Source: Bettongia penicillata ogilbyi
Taxonomy: Eukaryota > Chordata > Mammalia > Diprotodontia > Potoroidae
Direction: 5' to 3'
Length of the DNA stretch: 64,000 nucleotides
Assembly (NCBI GenBank): GCA_023548195.1
Contig: JAJHZJ010000311.1
Coordinates: 10,121,099-10,185,098, forward strand
Below are positions 1 through 11,494 of this stretch, one piece after another; position 1 is the stretch's first letter; each line of letters starts with the position of its first letter. The notes beneath the pieces are model-generated. The model did no database searches and had not been told where the DNA came from. It saw nothing but the letters and a program-made list of their open reading frames with translations. A program made the translations under genes and the position numbers.

Positions 1-245
1 AAGGAGATGAAATACCTTGACTTGCAAGTTTAGAGACTTCAAGACTCACTCCAGCTTTTAAAATATATCTCCACACTCTAGTTTCTAAAGTTTCTGGGCC
101 TCTGGAAGAAGTGCTGAAACAGAAAAGATAATTATTATGGTCCCATATGTCCTATGTTTATCAGCTTGAAAGATCAGGAGTGCATTTTTTACTAATCAGA
201 AAATTCTATACCTGTTTCAGCCTTATTTTTTAATCAAAATATCAT

Positions 246-440
246 TTATGTAGTGTTCTAAAGTTAGTAAAGAGCTTTACATATTTTATCCTCACAACAA
301 ACTTGTGAAGTAGGTGCTAGTATTCTCCTCATTTTACTGACGGGGAAACTGAGACAGAGATTCAAAGGCTTTGAGCTCATTTTTCCTGGCAATAGGTCTA
401 GTAGTCTCTCTACTTGTGCACCTTCCAATTATAATTTTCA
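246..440 (-). mobile_element. MIR-type CORE-SINE remnant
   Basis: Read on the minus strand this follows the MIR core. The plus strand shows 'ATCCTCACAACAAACTTGTG' followed by 'CATTTTACTGACGGGGAAAC', the reverse complement of the conserved CORE region. It is old, diverged and lacks a clear tRNA head. Confidence 0.7.
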
Positions 441-799
441 TAATAAAAACCTCTTTGTCCACTTAACCATCATAAATCTATTTAGTTTACTTGATACACT
501 GATTACCTTATCTGAGAATCAAGAGCTAAAGATGAAAGTTGGAAAACTAGAAAAATTAAATTGAATGTGGCATAGGTAGACCACGAGGATAACAATACAC
601 CAATTGCTGTGATAATTACATGGAAAAAACCACAGCACAACAAAGAGAGTAAAGCTATAAAGCTGTAATGATCAAGTTTGACCTCAAAGAAGAAATTGAA
701 GAATGTTCCTCCCTGTGGTTTCTCCACAGTAATTTTGCCATTCCATCCGGTGATGGATGATGTGTGGCAATAGAAAGACATGCCCAGGGAATCAGGTGT

Positions 800-935
800 T
801 TTACTCTTGCCTCTAATTGTAATGAGCTGTGTGACTTTGGTCAATTTACTTTATTTCTCTGGGCTTTATGGTCTGCATCTATAAAAATGAGAGGATTGGT
901 GATAAATGGTCTCCAAGGTCACTTTCAGGTTATCA
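800..935 (+). mobile_element. MIR/THER CORE-SINE remnant
   Basis: It contains 'GCTGTGTGACTTTGGTCAA', then a decayed version of the 'CAGTTTCCTCATCTATAAAA' core and the 'AAGGTCACTTTCAGG' end typical of THER-like SINEs. It lies directly upstream of an AT-rich tract. Confidence 0.65.
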
Positions 936-939
936 CCTG

Positions 940-995
940 AAACTATATTATATTATATATATAATAACAATATTATAATATATTATATTACTATT
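940..995. repeat. AT-rich low-complexity tract
   Basis: This is an almost pure A/T run of overlapping TATTATAT motifs that can pair with itself. The 995-1570 stretch that follows shows no recognisable repeat and no coding signal. Confidence 0.7.
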
Positions 996-1571
996 TCATG
1001 TCATTTCTATTATTGCCTTCTAATTGGTGGAAATTCTAATCTAGTCAGATATGAAGAATCTGAAAAAAAGACAATACAATTTATAACAATGGAGGGATAC
1101 ATAGAAGTAAAGATAGTTCAAAGTTGATTTTGAAATTATAACTTACTTAAGGTTGTTCATTATTGTCTTGTGCATAAAATAACAATTTTGGAACTTGGAG
1201 GGACTTTGGAGATTATCTACTTCAATCCTTTCATTTTATACACTTACTCAAAAATGACCTTTGTCTAAAGCCAGATATGATCTTAGACAAAATTGTAAGG
1301 AACTGAAATTCGTCATGTGCATACTTCCTTATCTCCAGACACTTCTTGACATCTTTAGGGTTTCATCTCTCTTCTCATCCTTTTTGTTCAGATGTACTCA
1401 GTACCTGGAACTCATCGTCCTTGGTCTCATGCTTTCATTCTGGTTTCACAATTTCTCAGAGCCCAGAAATAATACTGAGAAATCCAACGTGAATTTCCTC
1501 TTCCTGACAGCTGCCTATACCACGCCCACCTATATGGACTGCATGGGCTTTGACATTCAAAGTCTTTGACA

Positions 1572-1795
1572 CAGAGATTCTTAACCTGTACTTCCAAGAG
1601 GTCTGTGGAGAGTTTTCAGTGGGTCTGTGAACTTGGATGGGGGGAAGAAATTGGATCTTTATTTTTATTAACTTATAATTGAATATTGGCATCTCCTTTA
1701 ACTATGAGAATATTATCAAGAAGGGATCTGTAGGCTTCACCAGCCTGTCAACAAGGTTTGTGGTACAAGAAAAGTGAAGAGCCCTAACTCTACAA
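1572..1795. mobile_element. hAT-type DNA transposon remnant (TTCTTAACCT end)
   Basis: The left end reads 'CAGAGATTCTTAACCTG' and the right end is a degraded inverted version near 'GTGAAGAGCCCT'. The internal text 'GGTCTGTGAACTTGGATG' and 'TAGGCTTCACCAGCCTGTCA' recurs in the other copies of this family at 44.1, 46.5, 50.2, 55.9 and 63.6 kb. It has no transposase ORF, so it is non-autonomous. The family name is not certain. Confidence 0.6.
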
Positions 1796-1954
1796 TGCAG
1801 TGGCAGGGATTGGGCTCCACTTATTTCATACCATTCTCTTTCACATACAACTATTCTGGTGAAACCAGATATTTAACTATTTACTCATCTCAGCTTGCCT
1901 CTTCCTGCCTCTGTGTATTTGTTCACATTTTATATGACTCTATATCAGGGTTCC

Positions 1955-2070
1955 ATAAACTCTGACTGCCAGGATCCTAATCCTCCTTGAAGATAGTGAC
2001 TGTCTTCATGTGGTCTTTGTAGCCCCAGTGCCTAGTAAAATGACAGAAACGTAGTAAGAACTTGAGAAAT
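1955..2070 (+). mobile_element. L2-type LINE 3' end
   Basis: It resembles the L2 3' terminus: 'CTCCTTGAAGATAGTGACTG', then 'CCCCAGTGCCTAGTAAAATG' and 'GTAGTAAGAACTTGAGAAAT'. Just downstream (2085-2170) a roughly 20-bp phrase, 'CTTGAAACCAAGGTTAGAG', occurs twice. Confidence 0.5.
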
Positions 2071-2169
2071 GCTGGTTAAATTTAATGCTCTTGAAACCAA
2101 GGTTAGAGAACAGAAATGGTTGTTGAATTTAGACCTTGACATGCCCTTGACACCAAGGTTAGAAAAGGC

Positions 2170-3440
2170 TCAGAAGATATTGTCATGGATGCAGATTCTT
2201 CTTTTGACTCATATTCAACACTACTCTAACGTTTTGGTGTTTTCTACAACAGTATCCCAGGCAGTTTATGGCACAGTCTACCACACAAAATTAACCCCAG
2301 GAAAAGAGATATAAGGAAAACTATGTACGAAATACCAGATCCCTGTAATCACATGGTTCTATCATGTTGTGTTTTTACTTGGCTCTGTCTTTTTCCTTCT
2401 GTAACTTTGCAGCCACAGTAATATGTGAGCCTATAACACCAACCTAAAGGTTCTGCCTCTTCCCACTTTAACTGCTGCTAGCTTCAAATCTTCAGAACGC
2501 CTGCCTGCAGCTGCCTTTTTACCACCCAGCACAGCTCAGCTGCCCTGACTTCCTTAATGGGGTGACACTATCCCCTCACAAAGACCTTTCTACCTTTTCT
2601 TCCTCTTAGAAGAGGGGGGACGAAAATGATCCTTCCTCTTTCTCAGGGGTGAAGAGAAATGTAGAAAAAGGTGATTAGTACCTCCATGAACTTTTTGCTT
2701 GGCAAACAGGGATGCTGCAGATAAAACTCCTATCTCCTGAGTATGTACATCTAAAACATCCTCTGAATGCAGTTGCTCACTCCTTCCATGTGATTATGTT
2801 CCCAGTTCCCAAATTTTTTTCTTAATGTACCAATTGACATACACCAGCCCTGAGGCTACTTCCTGATACTCCTAAATATCCCTATGGAACTACAAACACC
2901 TGCTTTCCACTGAATCCTCCTGTTCAGTGGTGGAAGATGGGAAGGAAACTCTTTATGACAGGGCACACCTGTATCTCCCTATCCCCTCTCAGGTCCATTG
3001 TGTCCAACACTGTCTTCCCAGCCTCCATTTTTGTCTGTGAGTAATCACCTATTCTTTTCTCTGCCTGACATCAATACATCAGTGTCCCATTTTCTGTGTG
3101 TCCAATAATTGTTGTGAACTCAGTTTAAAAATTCTTGTTAGTACAAAGTAACAAAATTCTTCCTCTATCAGTAGAATTAACAGATTTTTGGTTCTCCTAT
3201 CTTCCCTCCCTCTCACCCCACATTAATTCTTACATCAGATTCAGTTATCTAATGGGTCACTCTCACAGCCCTGTGACTGGGTCTTAGAAACCAGATTACA
3301 TGGATGTAAGAATAGAAGTCCCTGTTTCCCCTAGACTTTAGGAGTGGGGGTGGAATGGGGAGAAGAACAATAGGATTTGAAGTAACATTATCTCAAGCTG
3401 GAGTTCTGGGAGAGCCATCTCTACCCTTTGACTGGAATTA
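2170..3440. other. Unassigned sequence
   Basis: This stretch is locally pyrimidine-rich. I see no repeat I can name, no ORF with family resemblance and no clear exon. Confidence 0.5.
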
Positions 3441-3539
3441 CTCTGGCCATTTGACAACTTGGGCAATTGTCCCCAGACTGTGCTCCACTTCCTCTACAAA
3501 GCAGCTAGAGAATACCTAGTATGTTGCTTTTCCCATATG

Positions 3540-3602
3540 GATCTTCAGTGTCCAGCGCTGTAGCCCAAAGAGGGCTTAATAAATGTTTGTTGAATGGAGC
3601 TA
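3540..3602 (+). mobile_element. L2/MIR-type 3' terminus
   Basis: 'GGGCTTAATAAATGTTTGTTGAATGG' is the shared end pattern of L2-dependent repeats. Only about 60 bp is recognisable. The 3603-4004 stretch that follows is unassigned. Confidence 0.5.
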
Positions 3603-4004
3603 AATTGGATTGATGGGCATGGGTGATGGGCATTCATCATTTTGTCAATTGTTTCAACTTCACCCTCATAATATTTCATTTTGTTTTCCTGAATCTCTAT
3701 CAAGAAACTAGTCATATCTCCTTATGAAGCAATCCCTTTGTGAGGATACATTTTACACCTCTTCTCTATTATTTCTATTTCAGGTGATACCTTATTTGGT
3801 GGTGTGACAGTTAAAAAGGTTTGAGATACATAGTTTCTGGGTAATTTAATCATTTTATTAGTAAGGCCAGCAGGTTATTAATAAAAGGAAAATCATTTGG
3901 TTGTCTCTCTTAGACCAAGACAATAATGGCAGTGGGCTCAGTTTACATAACCTTCTAATGAAGAACTGATGTCACCCATCATCATATCACCTTGAACAGG
4001 CAGC

Positions 4005-4740
4005 TGTTGGCTGTTATCCTTCATTCTTGAGGAGGACCAAAATGACATCACTATGTTAGAATTAAGTTATGTGTGCAACTGTGGCTAATCAGACCAATAC
4101 AAGCTCAGAAATCTCTACCACAGGTTGATCACAAAAAGTCCATGTGAACATTTGGGGTGGATTCTCTAAATTTGCACGTCTCCTTGTTCCTTTTGAGCTA
4201 CTTCAATTCTACTTTGCTCATGGAGCACAGCACTTTCTCTGATGAGGGCATGCCATGCTCAGTGGTCCTGTGCTAGTGTCTCCCATGTCACACAATCAAT
4301 TCCAAAGTTCTTAAGAGAGACCTTGAGAGGGCTTTTATATTGCTTTGTCTGACCACCATGTGAGGGCTTGACCTGTGGAGTTATCCATAAAATAGTCTTT
4401 TAGGCAAGCATACTTTTGGCATTCAAACAACATGGTCAGCTCACACTAGAAGTGGAATAGTTAGAAGTTAAGTTTAAAAAAGGACCTTAGTGTCTGGTAT
4501 CTTATCCTGCTACTTCTTCAGAATCTTCCTAAGACAATTCAAATGGAAGTGATTCAGTTTCCTGGCATGGCACTGGTATATTCTCCTGGTTTCACAGTCA
4601 TACAGCAATGGGGTCAGCACAAGGATTCTGTAGACATTCACTTTGGTAGTCAAAGAAAATAATCTCTCTACCAGATCATTCCCCACCTTGGGCCTTGGGC
4701 TATCAAGACAATGGACTTTCCCCACTTTAGATTAAAATCC
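4005..4740 (-). mobile_element. 5'-truncated RTE-clade LINE, minus strand
   Basis: The left edge at about 4005-4050 carries 'GAGGAGGACCAAAATGACAT', the reverse complement of the RTE 3' tail seen at 6510-6555 and 21090-21135. Moving right, the sequence matches the 3' end of RTE ORF2 in reverse. At 4510-4725 the minus strand encodes a stretch with an '...LLYDCETRRIYQCHARKLNHFHLNCLRKIL...'-like pattern, characteristic of RTE C-terminal regions. The element is 5'-truncated and has stops and frameshifts. It lies head-to-head with the plus-strand copy at 5.1-6.6 kb. Confidence 0.8.
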
Positions 4741-4934
4741 TTGTAAAATTGTGTGAGGTCTGATCAAGAGTGAATGCAATCTCATTTTCAGTAATGTCCT
4801 TTTGAAGAAAAACTCAACTTTATAATGTGGAATTTAGAAGAAGTGGAGACTCTCTGAATCTCCCCAAGGTATTGGTTATTAATAATCATTTCTCACAGAG
4901 ATTTTCTGTTGCTGTTACAAAGAGGGAAAAAGAG

Positions 4935-5110
4935 GGATAGTGGGAAAGAGATTAGATATGGAGTCAGAAGAACTCTTCATATATAAATTCACATTTATAT
5001 TAGCTGGTTGACCTTGGCAATTCCTTGGACCTTTCTAAGCTTGCGTCTATCTCCTCATCACTAAAAGAGACATGAAATGAAGAAAGCACTTTGTAAACCT
5101 TAAATTGCTG
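4935..5110 (+). mobile_element. MIR/THER CORE-SINE
   Basis: It has a decayed tRNA-like head ('GGGAAAGAGATTAGATATGG'), then 'GGTTGACCTTGGCAATTCC', then a CORE-like stretch and 'AAGCACTTTGTAAACCTTAA'. It sits between the two divergent RTE copies. Confidence 0.6.
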
Positions 5111-5139
5111 CAGAAACTCAAGTTATCTTAAATGACTAT

Positions 5140-6560
5140 CCTGATTCAATCTTAATGAAGTCAAAGTATAAGCTGCTCTTTGAATGGTTTTCCTGTCATT
5201 GGTGGGCAAGTTGCATGAAACTGATGGGGTACAGGCTCTGGAAACCCCCTTGAACTCTCTTTTAATTTTCCTACTTGATCAAGTCCCTGGAATTTACCTG
5301 AGGTTAAAATCTTCTCAACTGGCCTTTCACTGTCCTGACACCCAATTTCCCAATTCTCTGTTACCCTTACATGGAGTGAAACAAGACCATGTGCTTGCTT
5401 CCATGCTTTTTAGCTTGTTTTCAGCCATGTTGTCAAATGCTTTCAATGAGGATGACCAAGGCATTAAGGTCAGCTACCATATTGGTGGTTAATTCTTCAA
5501 ACTGAAAAGGATATAAACCAACACCAAAATGGAGAGAGTGTTTGTATATGATTTTCTGTTTACAGATGGTGATGCACTCAACGCAGACTCTGAAGCTGAG
5601 GCACCACAAAGTATGGATCAATTAATTCTCTGCTACCTGTGCTAATTTTGGCCTAATAATTAATACCAAGAAAACACAGATGCTCCATCAGCCACCACCA
5701 CATCATCCATCTGTGGAACCATCAGTTGCAATAAATGGAGAAGCTTTGAATGCTGTGAGTAAGTTCACTCACCTTGGTAGTGTACTTTCCAGGGATGTGC
5801 AAATTGACAACTAGGTTGACACATGCACTGTCAGAGCTAGCTCAGTGTTTGGGAGGCTCTGAAGGAATGTATGGGAGAGAAGGAATATTAGACTGACTAT
5901 AAAACTGAAGGTCTACAGAGCCATTGTGTTGACCTCATTGTTGTATGCCTGTGAAATCTGGACAATCTACCAGCTCTTTGGCAGAAAGCTGAATCGCTTC
6001 CATTTGAACTGTCTTGTGAAGATTCTGAAGATCACCTGGCAGATAATGTGCCCCAGACACCTAAAGTCCTTGCTCAAACTTAACTGCCAAGTATTCAAAC
6101 TATGCTTCAGAGAGCACAACTCTCATGGACTGGCCATGTTGTTCAAGTGCATAATGTATGTTTGCCAAAAAGATTATTTTATGGAGAAATTGCATGGGGC
6201 AGGCAATCACAGGGTGGTCAGAAGAAGCAATACAAGGACAATCTCAAGGACTCTCTCAAGAATTTTGGATTTGATTGTGCAACATAGGAGACACTAGCAC
6301 AGAACTACTCAGCATGGTGTGCCCACATCAGAAAGGGTGCTGTGCTCTATGAATAAAGCAGAATTGAGACAGCACAAAGTAAACATAGGATGCTCAAATT
6401 TAGAGTATCCACCCCAAATGTTCACATGGACTATCTGTGCCCAATCTGCAGTATAGAATTCCGAGCTTGGATTGGTCTGATCAGCCACAGCTGGACGCAT
6501 GGAAACTTGAATTTATCATGGCAATGTCATTTTGGTCCTCTCTGAGAACAAAGAACAACC
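5140..6560 (+). pseudogene. 5'-truncated RTE-clade LINE ORF2 relic and 3' tail
   Basis: This is the back half of an RTE retrotransposon polyprotein, normally an endonuclease-reverse transcriptase that copies its own RNA into the genome. From 5373 a reverse transcriptase block beginning GVKQ is readable. In the same frame at 5559-5573 the expected FADD catalytic box reads F-T-D-G-D, so the paired aspartates are disrupted. A stop separates the two blocks. The C-terminal part runs from 5926 (LLYACEIWTIY, then RKLNRFHLNCLVKILK) and shifts frame near 6100 into a segment with SWTGHVVQV and PKRLFYGEIAWG. The 3' UTR and tail end near 6555 at 'TGGTCCTCTCTGAGAACAAAG'. The copy is dead: 5'-truncated, frameshifted and with a broken active site. 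Confidence 0.85.
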
Positions 6561-6972
6561 AACTAACCACCTCTGATTGCCTCTTGCTACTTCCCACCCT
6601 TGATCCTAGCTAAACCCCATTTTCTTTGCCCAGACGTTTAACCTCCAGTCACCCCAGTCTACTGGCCATTCCCATCAAGATCCTCTCTAGACCCCTCCTC
6701 CAGTTACCTCAGATTACTTGGTCACTCCTACACTCCTCCCACAGTCTTTTTGTATAAAAGATCCATCTTGCCTCCGTGAAAGTTCTCATATTCCTTTAGA
6801 GTCTAGTGATTGCTTAGAATCCTTAAGAGTCTGGGCAATATGGTGGAGTTTTAGACTCACACCCACCATCCTGACCAATGTTCTAATACATCTTGTTTTT
6901 TGACTGAAAGAAGGCTTGAGTCAAATTTATTCAGGCAGGACCAATGTGTCACTATTTTGGGGTCCCAGCACA
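6560..6972 (+). mobile_element. Possible solo LTR of an endogenous retrovirus
   Basis: The tract is CT-rich upstream of a TATA-like 'TTGTATAAAAGATCC' (about 6750) and is followed by a segment ending 'TTTTGGGGTCCCAGCA' near 6970. That layout resembles the U3-R-U5 of a gammaretrovirus-like LTR. No target-site duplication or internal viral sequence is visible, and the left edge abuts the RTE tail. Alternatively it is unique sequence with a chance TATA box. Confidence 0.35.
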
Positions 6973-8205
6973 CATAAACCTCAGCTAAACCATCCATACT
7001 TTCTTACCAGATATCCTCTGTCAACTATAATACATATAACCAAGATATCTTGCTGGACTCATGGGTTAAAATAGGCTTAGAGAAGACGTTTTTCCCCCTT
7101 TTATAATGTCACCAGGCAGTTATGGAGTTGATATTCCACCATGGTCTCATTTCTACTGGGCTTAATCAAATGAGCCAACTAGTAATGTGCCCTCCTATGT
7201 GTCCATCTAGTTAGGAACAATGATCTGATTTTATTTAATGCTGTTGTTATCATTATTGTTTGTAAATGTTGTTGTTTTTGAGACCAGATCTGAGTATCTC
7301 ACCTAATCTGGAAGGGTATGTCCATCCCATTACTGGAACTATGAGTTTGAAATAGCCTAGTTAAAAAAAAAAACAAAAAAACTTGGATACTCCCTTGTTG
7401 TAGTCGGAGGTTGTGGTACTGGTGTCCCAAGATGGATGCTGAAACAAACAACATCAAAAACCACTTATTAGAAATTGGATGAGTGGAAAATGAACACTGA
7501 CTTTAGGGTGTATATGAATTACCAATTTAATCTTCTTTCCTTACTTGGCTCCAAAGGGAGCTGACAATCTCACTGTTTGCCAAGAGCTGAGTTCAGGGCT
7601 CTTTGCTTCTTCTCTTTCAGTAAATGATGTCACTAACACCTCAGCAGTGAAGGGGGCTGCAAACCTTCATTGCTTCTGATGTTAATGATTTCATCACCTC
7701 ACCAAGGAAATACAGAATACTGATCTCAGATGCTGGCAAGAGAATGCAGAATTGATAGAGTGATTTTTAAGTATTGGTGTGTTTGTTGTGCAGGAAGGTC
7801 TCTCACATTTCACATCAATCCACAATTATTTAAGGAAGCCATATAAATTGTTGAGAAGTATTCTCTTGTTTTCTGGATATGGTTTGTATTTTTGGTTGGG
7901 ACTATCTGGAATTCTGTGTATTAGGACAGAGTCAGTCTCATGTAAAAGCAGGTTAGGCAGCTGCCTCTGTGCTGTGATTTTCAGAAAACCCTAATATGCT
8001 CCTCCATCCTGCCCACCTGTTGTGTGAGGAAGCTGGCCATCTAGGGAAGATGGACCGTAAGAAAGGAATAACCTATTAAATGGCAAGCTTTGGCTATGGT
8101 CTCTCCTGCATAGGGTCATTAGGGTTGATGAGCACTGGGGAGAACATGCTCATTTCTCTTTTAAGATAGGAATTCTTCATATTTTTAATGATTTTCCTTT
8201 GAAAA

Positions 8206-8207
<2 letters not shown>
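6973..8207. other. Unassigned sequence
   Basis: I recognise no repeat apart from an A-rich run at 7361-7381, and no supported gene. A pyrimidine tract ending in CAG occurs at 7606-7620, but no plausible exon follows it. Confidence 0.5.

Positions 8208-8279
<72 letters not shown>
8208..8279. repeat. (CT)n microsatellite
   Basis: There are about 36 uninterrupted CT units. Its purity suggests it is polymorphic. Confidence 0.95.
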
Positions 8280-8284
<5 letters not shown>

Positions 8285-8440
8285 GGAACTTGGAGTAAAT
8301 TTATAGATCTCCTTGTCCAAGTCATTTTACAGGAAGTCTGAGTCTCAGTCAAGATAAGGTGATGAAGGAAGAAAGTAGCAGTGCCAGGACTTGAACCTAA
8401 ATCTTGCAAATACCAGAATTCTCTAGCACCATCATGTTGC
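8285..8440 (-). mobile_element. MIR-type SINE, minus strand
   Basis: It reads as the reverse complement of a MIR: a 'CATTTTACAGGAAGTCTGAG' core, then 'GCCAGGACTTGAACCTAAAT' and a head-like 'TCTCTAGCACCATCATG'. The 8441-9200 stretch that follows is AT-rich and unassigned. Confidence 0.6.
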
Positions 8441-9204
8441 TCTTGTTATATGTTGTGACCTCTTTTGCCTTCACTGTGACTTTTTCTGAACATCTCCAGC
8501 TGCCCCACTCTAGCTCTCTTTCCTCTAAATTAAATTGCAGAAAATCATCCATTGACTCTTCAGTTCTAACAAAAGGAGGAGAGATTAAGGTTGGAATGAA
8601 TGAGTTGAAGAGAAATAGAAAGAGGGAAATAATACTTGATTTCTGCTCTCATGTATTCTTCCTCTTCTCATCAACTTATTCTGTATTGTGATTTTCAATA
8701 CTCTCACACTCCCTTACTTGCTAGTCAATTCTCCCATATTTCCCTGCATGCTCTAAAGTCATTTCACACAGTGTCAAAGGCTACTTCCATTACAATTAAT
8801 ATGCTAAAAAGTGATGTCAACCTTTGATTTCTATAGGTGGTATGACACAAACTCAACTTCTTTATCTTTAATGGAAAGAATTGGCCGTATTTTTTATTAG
8901 ATCAATAATTTCTAGGCAAATGCTGAGTAATGAATTTAGTCATGAACATTTGATCCACAGTAGCTTTAGTAGTATTTATATTTAATAGAGGAGATTGAGA
9001 ATAAAATACATTTTTGAAGACTAATTATGAACATTTCTGCGTTAGGTGTTGCATAGAGAGAACTTTGTCACTGTTGTCAACAAGCTTGCAATCTTAGAAA
9101 TGTACCTGAGATATAAAAATGTAATTAATTTCTTTTCTTGTAATTTCATGTTAGATTATATAAATTATAGACTTAAAATTCAAAGTATGTTAATGATTAC
9201 TCTA

Positions 9205-9255
9205 GCCTGTTCATTTTACAGTCAAAGAAACTGAGGCACAAAGAAAGATTAAGTC
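9205..9255 (-). mobile_element. MIR fragment
   Basis: Only 'TTCATTTTACAGTCAAAGAA' and 'ACTGAGGCACAAAG' of the inverted CORE survive. Confidence 0.5.
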
Positions 9256-9419
9256 AGCGCACTATAGTGAAGTAAGAAAAACTGTATATACTTGATGGCT
9301 ATAACTAAACTTCGACATTGAAGATATTCTAAGGTTACACAAAGGTTGTTTTTAGCAATTTTTGAAAACTCTTTTTCAATAACTTATTAGTCACTGGCAA
9401 TGAATATAGATAAGCAAGG

Positions 9420-9575
9420 TAGCACAGAAATTAAAGAGCTGAACTAATCCAACCATTCATGTTACAAATGAGGAAACTGAAGTCCAAGAGGCTGATGATT
9501 TGCTCAAGACCGCAAGGAAAAAGAAAAGACTAGACCTAGGATAGTTCTCTTTCCTTTATACCACATTGCTTCCCT
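9420..9575 (-). mobile_element. MIR/THER SINE, minus strand
   Basis: It contains 'AATCCAACCATTCATGTTAC' followed by 'AAATGAGGAAACTGAAGTCC' and a decayed 'GCTCAAGACCGCAAGG', the inverted THER pattern. Confidence 0.65.
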
Positions 9576-9759
9576 ACTTTTCCTGAATAGTCTTTTCTGT
9601 ATTAAGTACTAATAATATTGATTACTGATAGTCATCTCCTTACTCACTTCTTGTTTCTCATTTGACTCTGTGCTAAATTACTTTTTGGCTCCAATTTAAA
9701 TGCTATAGCTCATCTTCCAAAATCTCTTCCAGGATACCTCAGACCTACTTGGCTCTCAA

Positions 9760-10800
9760 GGCTTGCTTGGTGATGCAATGACAGGATTTTCCTTCTTTTC
9801 ATTCACCCAAAGGGAGTGAAATGTTACAGTGATCTTTACCTTCCATGGTTTATAGATGAATGACCCTAAGAAAGAGTCCAGCATGACACAATAAGGGTCA
9901 GTACCTTTACAGAAGCATGGACCTAAGATTGACTTTAATCCCCAAAGGCAAAGACTCTTGGGCACTTTCCTGCCAGGGAGAGATCCTGTCAAGGAGAATG
10001 AAAATTTTGCTTTTACCCCAAAGAGCAAAAGAATTTCTCTGTTATGAAATTTTCACAAAATTCCATGCAAAGTCACTCCTGTAAAATGAAACTCAATACT
10101 TCTGCACAGCTGCAATACCTGGCAACCTCATTAGCCCTGGGAAGCTAATAAACCAAACAACAACGATGCTGGCTGTCAAAGCTATGAGCAAGTTCTGGGA
10201 ATGGCAGCATACTGCTGCTTTCACCACGGAGAACAGAAAACATGCCGATTTTATTACCTGTGGAGTCTTAACTAGCAGGATGGCGCTAAATGGATGACCA
10301 GAATGGAGTTTTATTACAGGAACCCAACTTACCTTGGTTTGTACCTTTAGGGCTCTCTCCCCCTCCCAGCTCATTTTGATGCACTCATTCCTGAGCCAGT
10401 AAGGATTATTACTAATCAAGGCAATCTCTAATTTGCGCTTTAACATCCAAGTGGTCCAGCCAGCAAAGCTGCCATATGAGTCATATCCAAAAACCATCAC
10501 TCATTTCACCTTCTTCAAAGAGCAATATGCCATATTTGAACAAAAAGTGACCTCAGCTGAAAGCAAAAATTCAAAATGAATATTCCACCTATCAATTGTC
10601 AAGCAAATCATTTTGTTATCCTCTTGAGTTTGTATAGAAAATAACTCTTGTTTCACTTGCTACAAAGCAATGTATCTTTCTGGCATCTCCCACAGTGCTA
10701 TGCTCTTCTGGACCCTGTCCAGTGTAAACAGCTGAGCAGGGCAATGCAGCTTATGATTCAAAGACACTGGCCAAGAGAGAAATAATTCCCTAGTGCCACT
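9760..10800. promoter_or_regulatory. Candidate conserved non-coding block
   Basis: This roughly 1-kb stretch contains none of the repeats that fill its surroundings. It has ATTA-type core motifs, for example 'CATTAGCCCTGGGAAGCTAA' and 'CTATCAATTGTCAAGCAAAT', and several CpGs, which are scarce elsewhere. On the minus strand there are good splice-donor matches at about 10333 (CCAAG/GTAAGT) and 10253 (CACAG/GTAAT), downstream of an open stretch at 10333-10500. I see no convincing acceptor and do not recognise the encoded residues. It could be an enhancer, a lncRNA exon or simply unique sequence. Conservation is inferred, not seen. Confidence 0.3.
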
Positions 10801-11240
10801 TGTTATTATCTTGCTTTTTACATAAATAAATCAACATTGTCTGATATACTTGAACATGTAGATAGTAAATTAGAGGTTTCCTTCATGTGAACCTGACACA
10901 AGTGATATTGTATGCTTTTTTTAATCGCCACAGCTGAGAGAAAAACCATATATATTATGGATGTTTTTTTAAGAAATCTTACTGTTATTAAACTATCAGT
11001 TTCTTCCAAATGGATCTTTCTCCCAAAGCATCCAATTATTTGAATTCCTCCTTTAAAAAAATCTAACTATTTTGCCTTTCATGAATATATAAGAGAAATT
11101 AGATTTTGCTAAATTTTGTTTATTTCTTTCATAAGGTTTGAAAAAGGGATGTTGTAAGCCTTTTTCAATGCAAATGTGTGAACACTAACCTTTGTCATGA
11201 AAACCAGTATTTGAATTGGATTTGGCTAGTAGAATGGGTG
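10801..11240. other. Unassigned AT-rich sequence
   Basis: I see no recognisable repeat or coding signal. Confidence 0.5.
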
Positions 11241-11244
11241 GGAG

Positions 11245-11400
11245 CAGGTCCAATACCTCACCTTAGAGTGGGTGTGATATAGTCCATAGTGAACTAGGTC
11301 TGAGGCTAGTCTTTCCTTTGACACATACAAACTATTTGACTTTGGGCAAGTCACCCAATCTCTTAGTGCTCTGGGCAAGTAAATTTAAGTTACAGAGAAA
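11245..11400 (+). mobile_element. MIR/THER SINE remnant
   Basis: 'GACTTTGGGCAAGTCACCCA' is the post-tRNA-head motif. The flanks are degraded. Confidence 0.6.
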
Positions 11401-11494
11401 TTGCCAAATAACATGTGTAGAGTGAATAACCTCACCAGAGAGTTTCTTATACAGGTGAAATGACAGCTCAACTCATGTCCCAATTTTAGCCCTT

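Noticed and set aside
503..844. 113-codon minus-strand frame with hydrophobic stretches resembling membrane segments
   Set aside because: The start lies in a MIR/THER SINE. The hydrophobicity follows from AT-rich codons, and I recognise no membrane-protein family.
5926..6297. 123-codon plus-strand frame that could be read as a gene
   Set aside because: It is the C-terminal part of a frameshifted RTE retrotransposon.
10093..10500. 135-codon minus-strand frame
   Set aside because: It has no recognisable family and no convincing splice acceptor. It is retained only as part of a candidate conserved or transcribed block.
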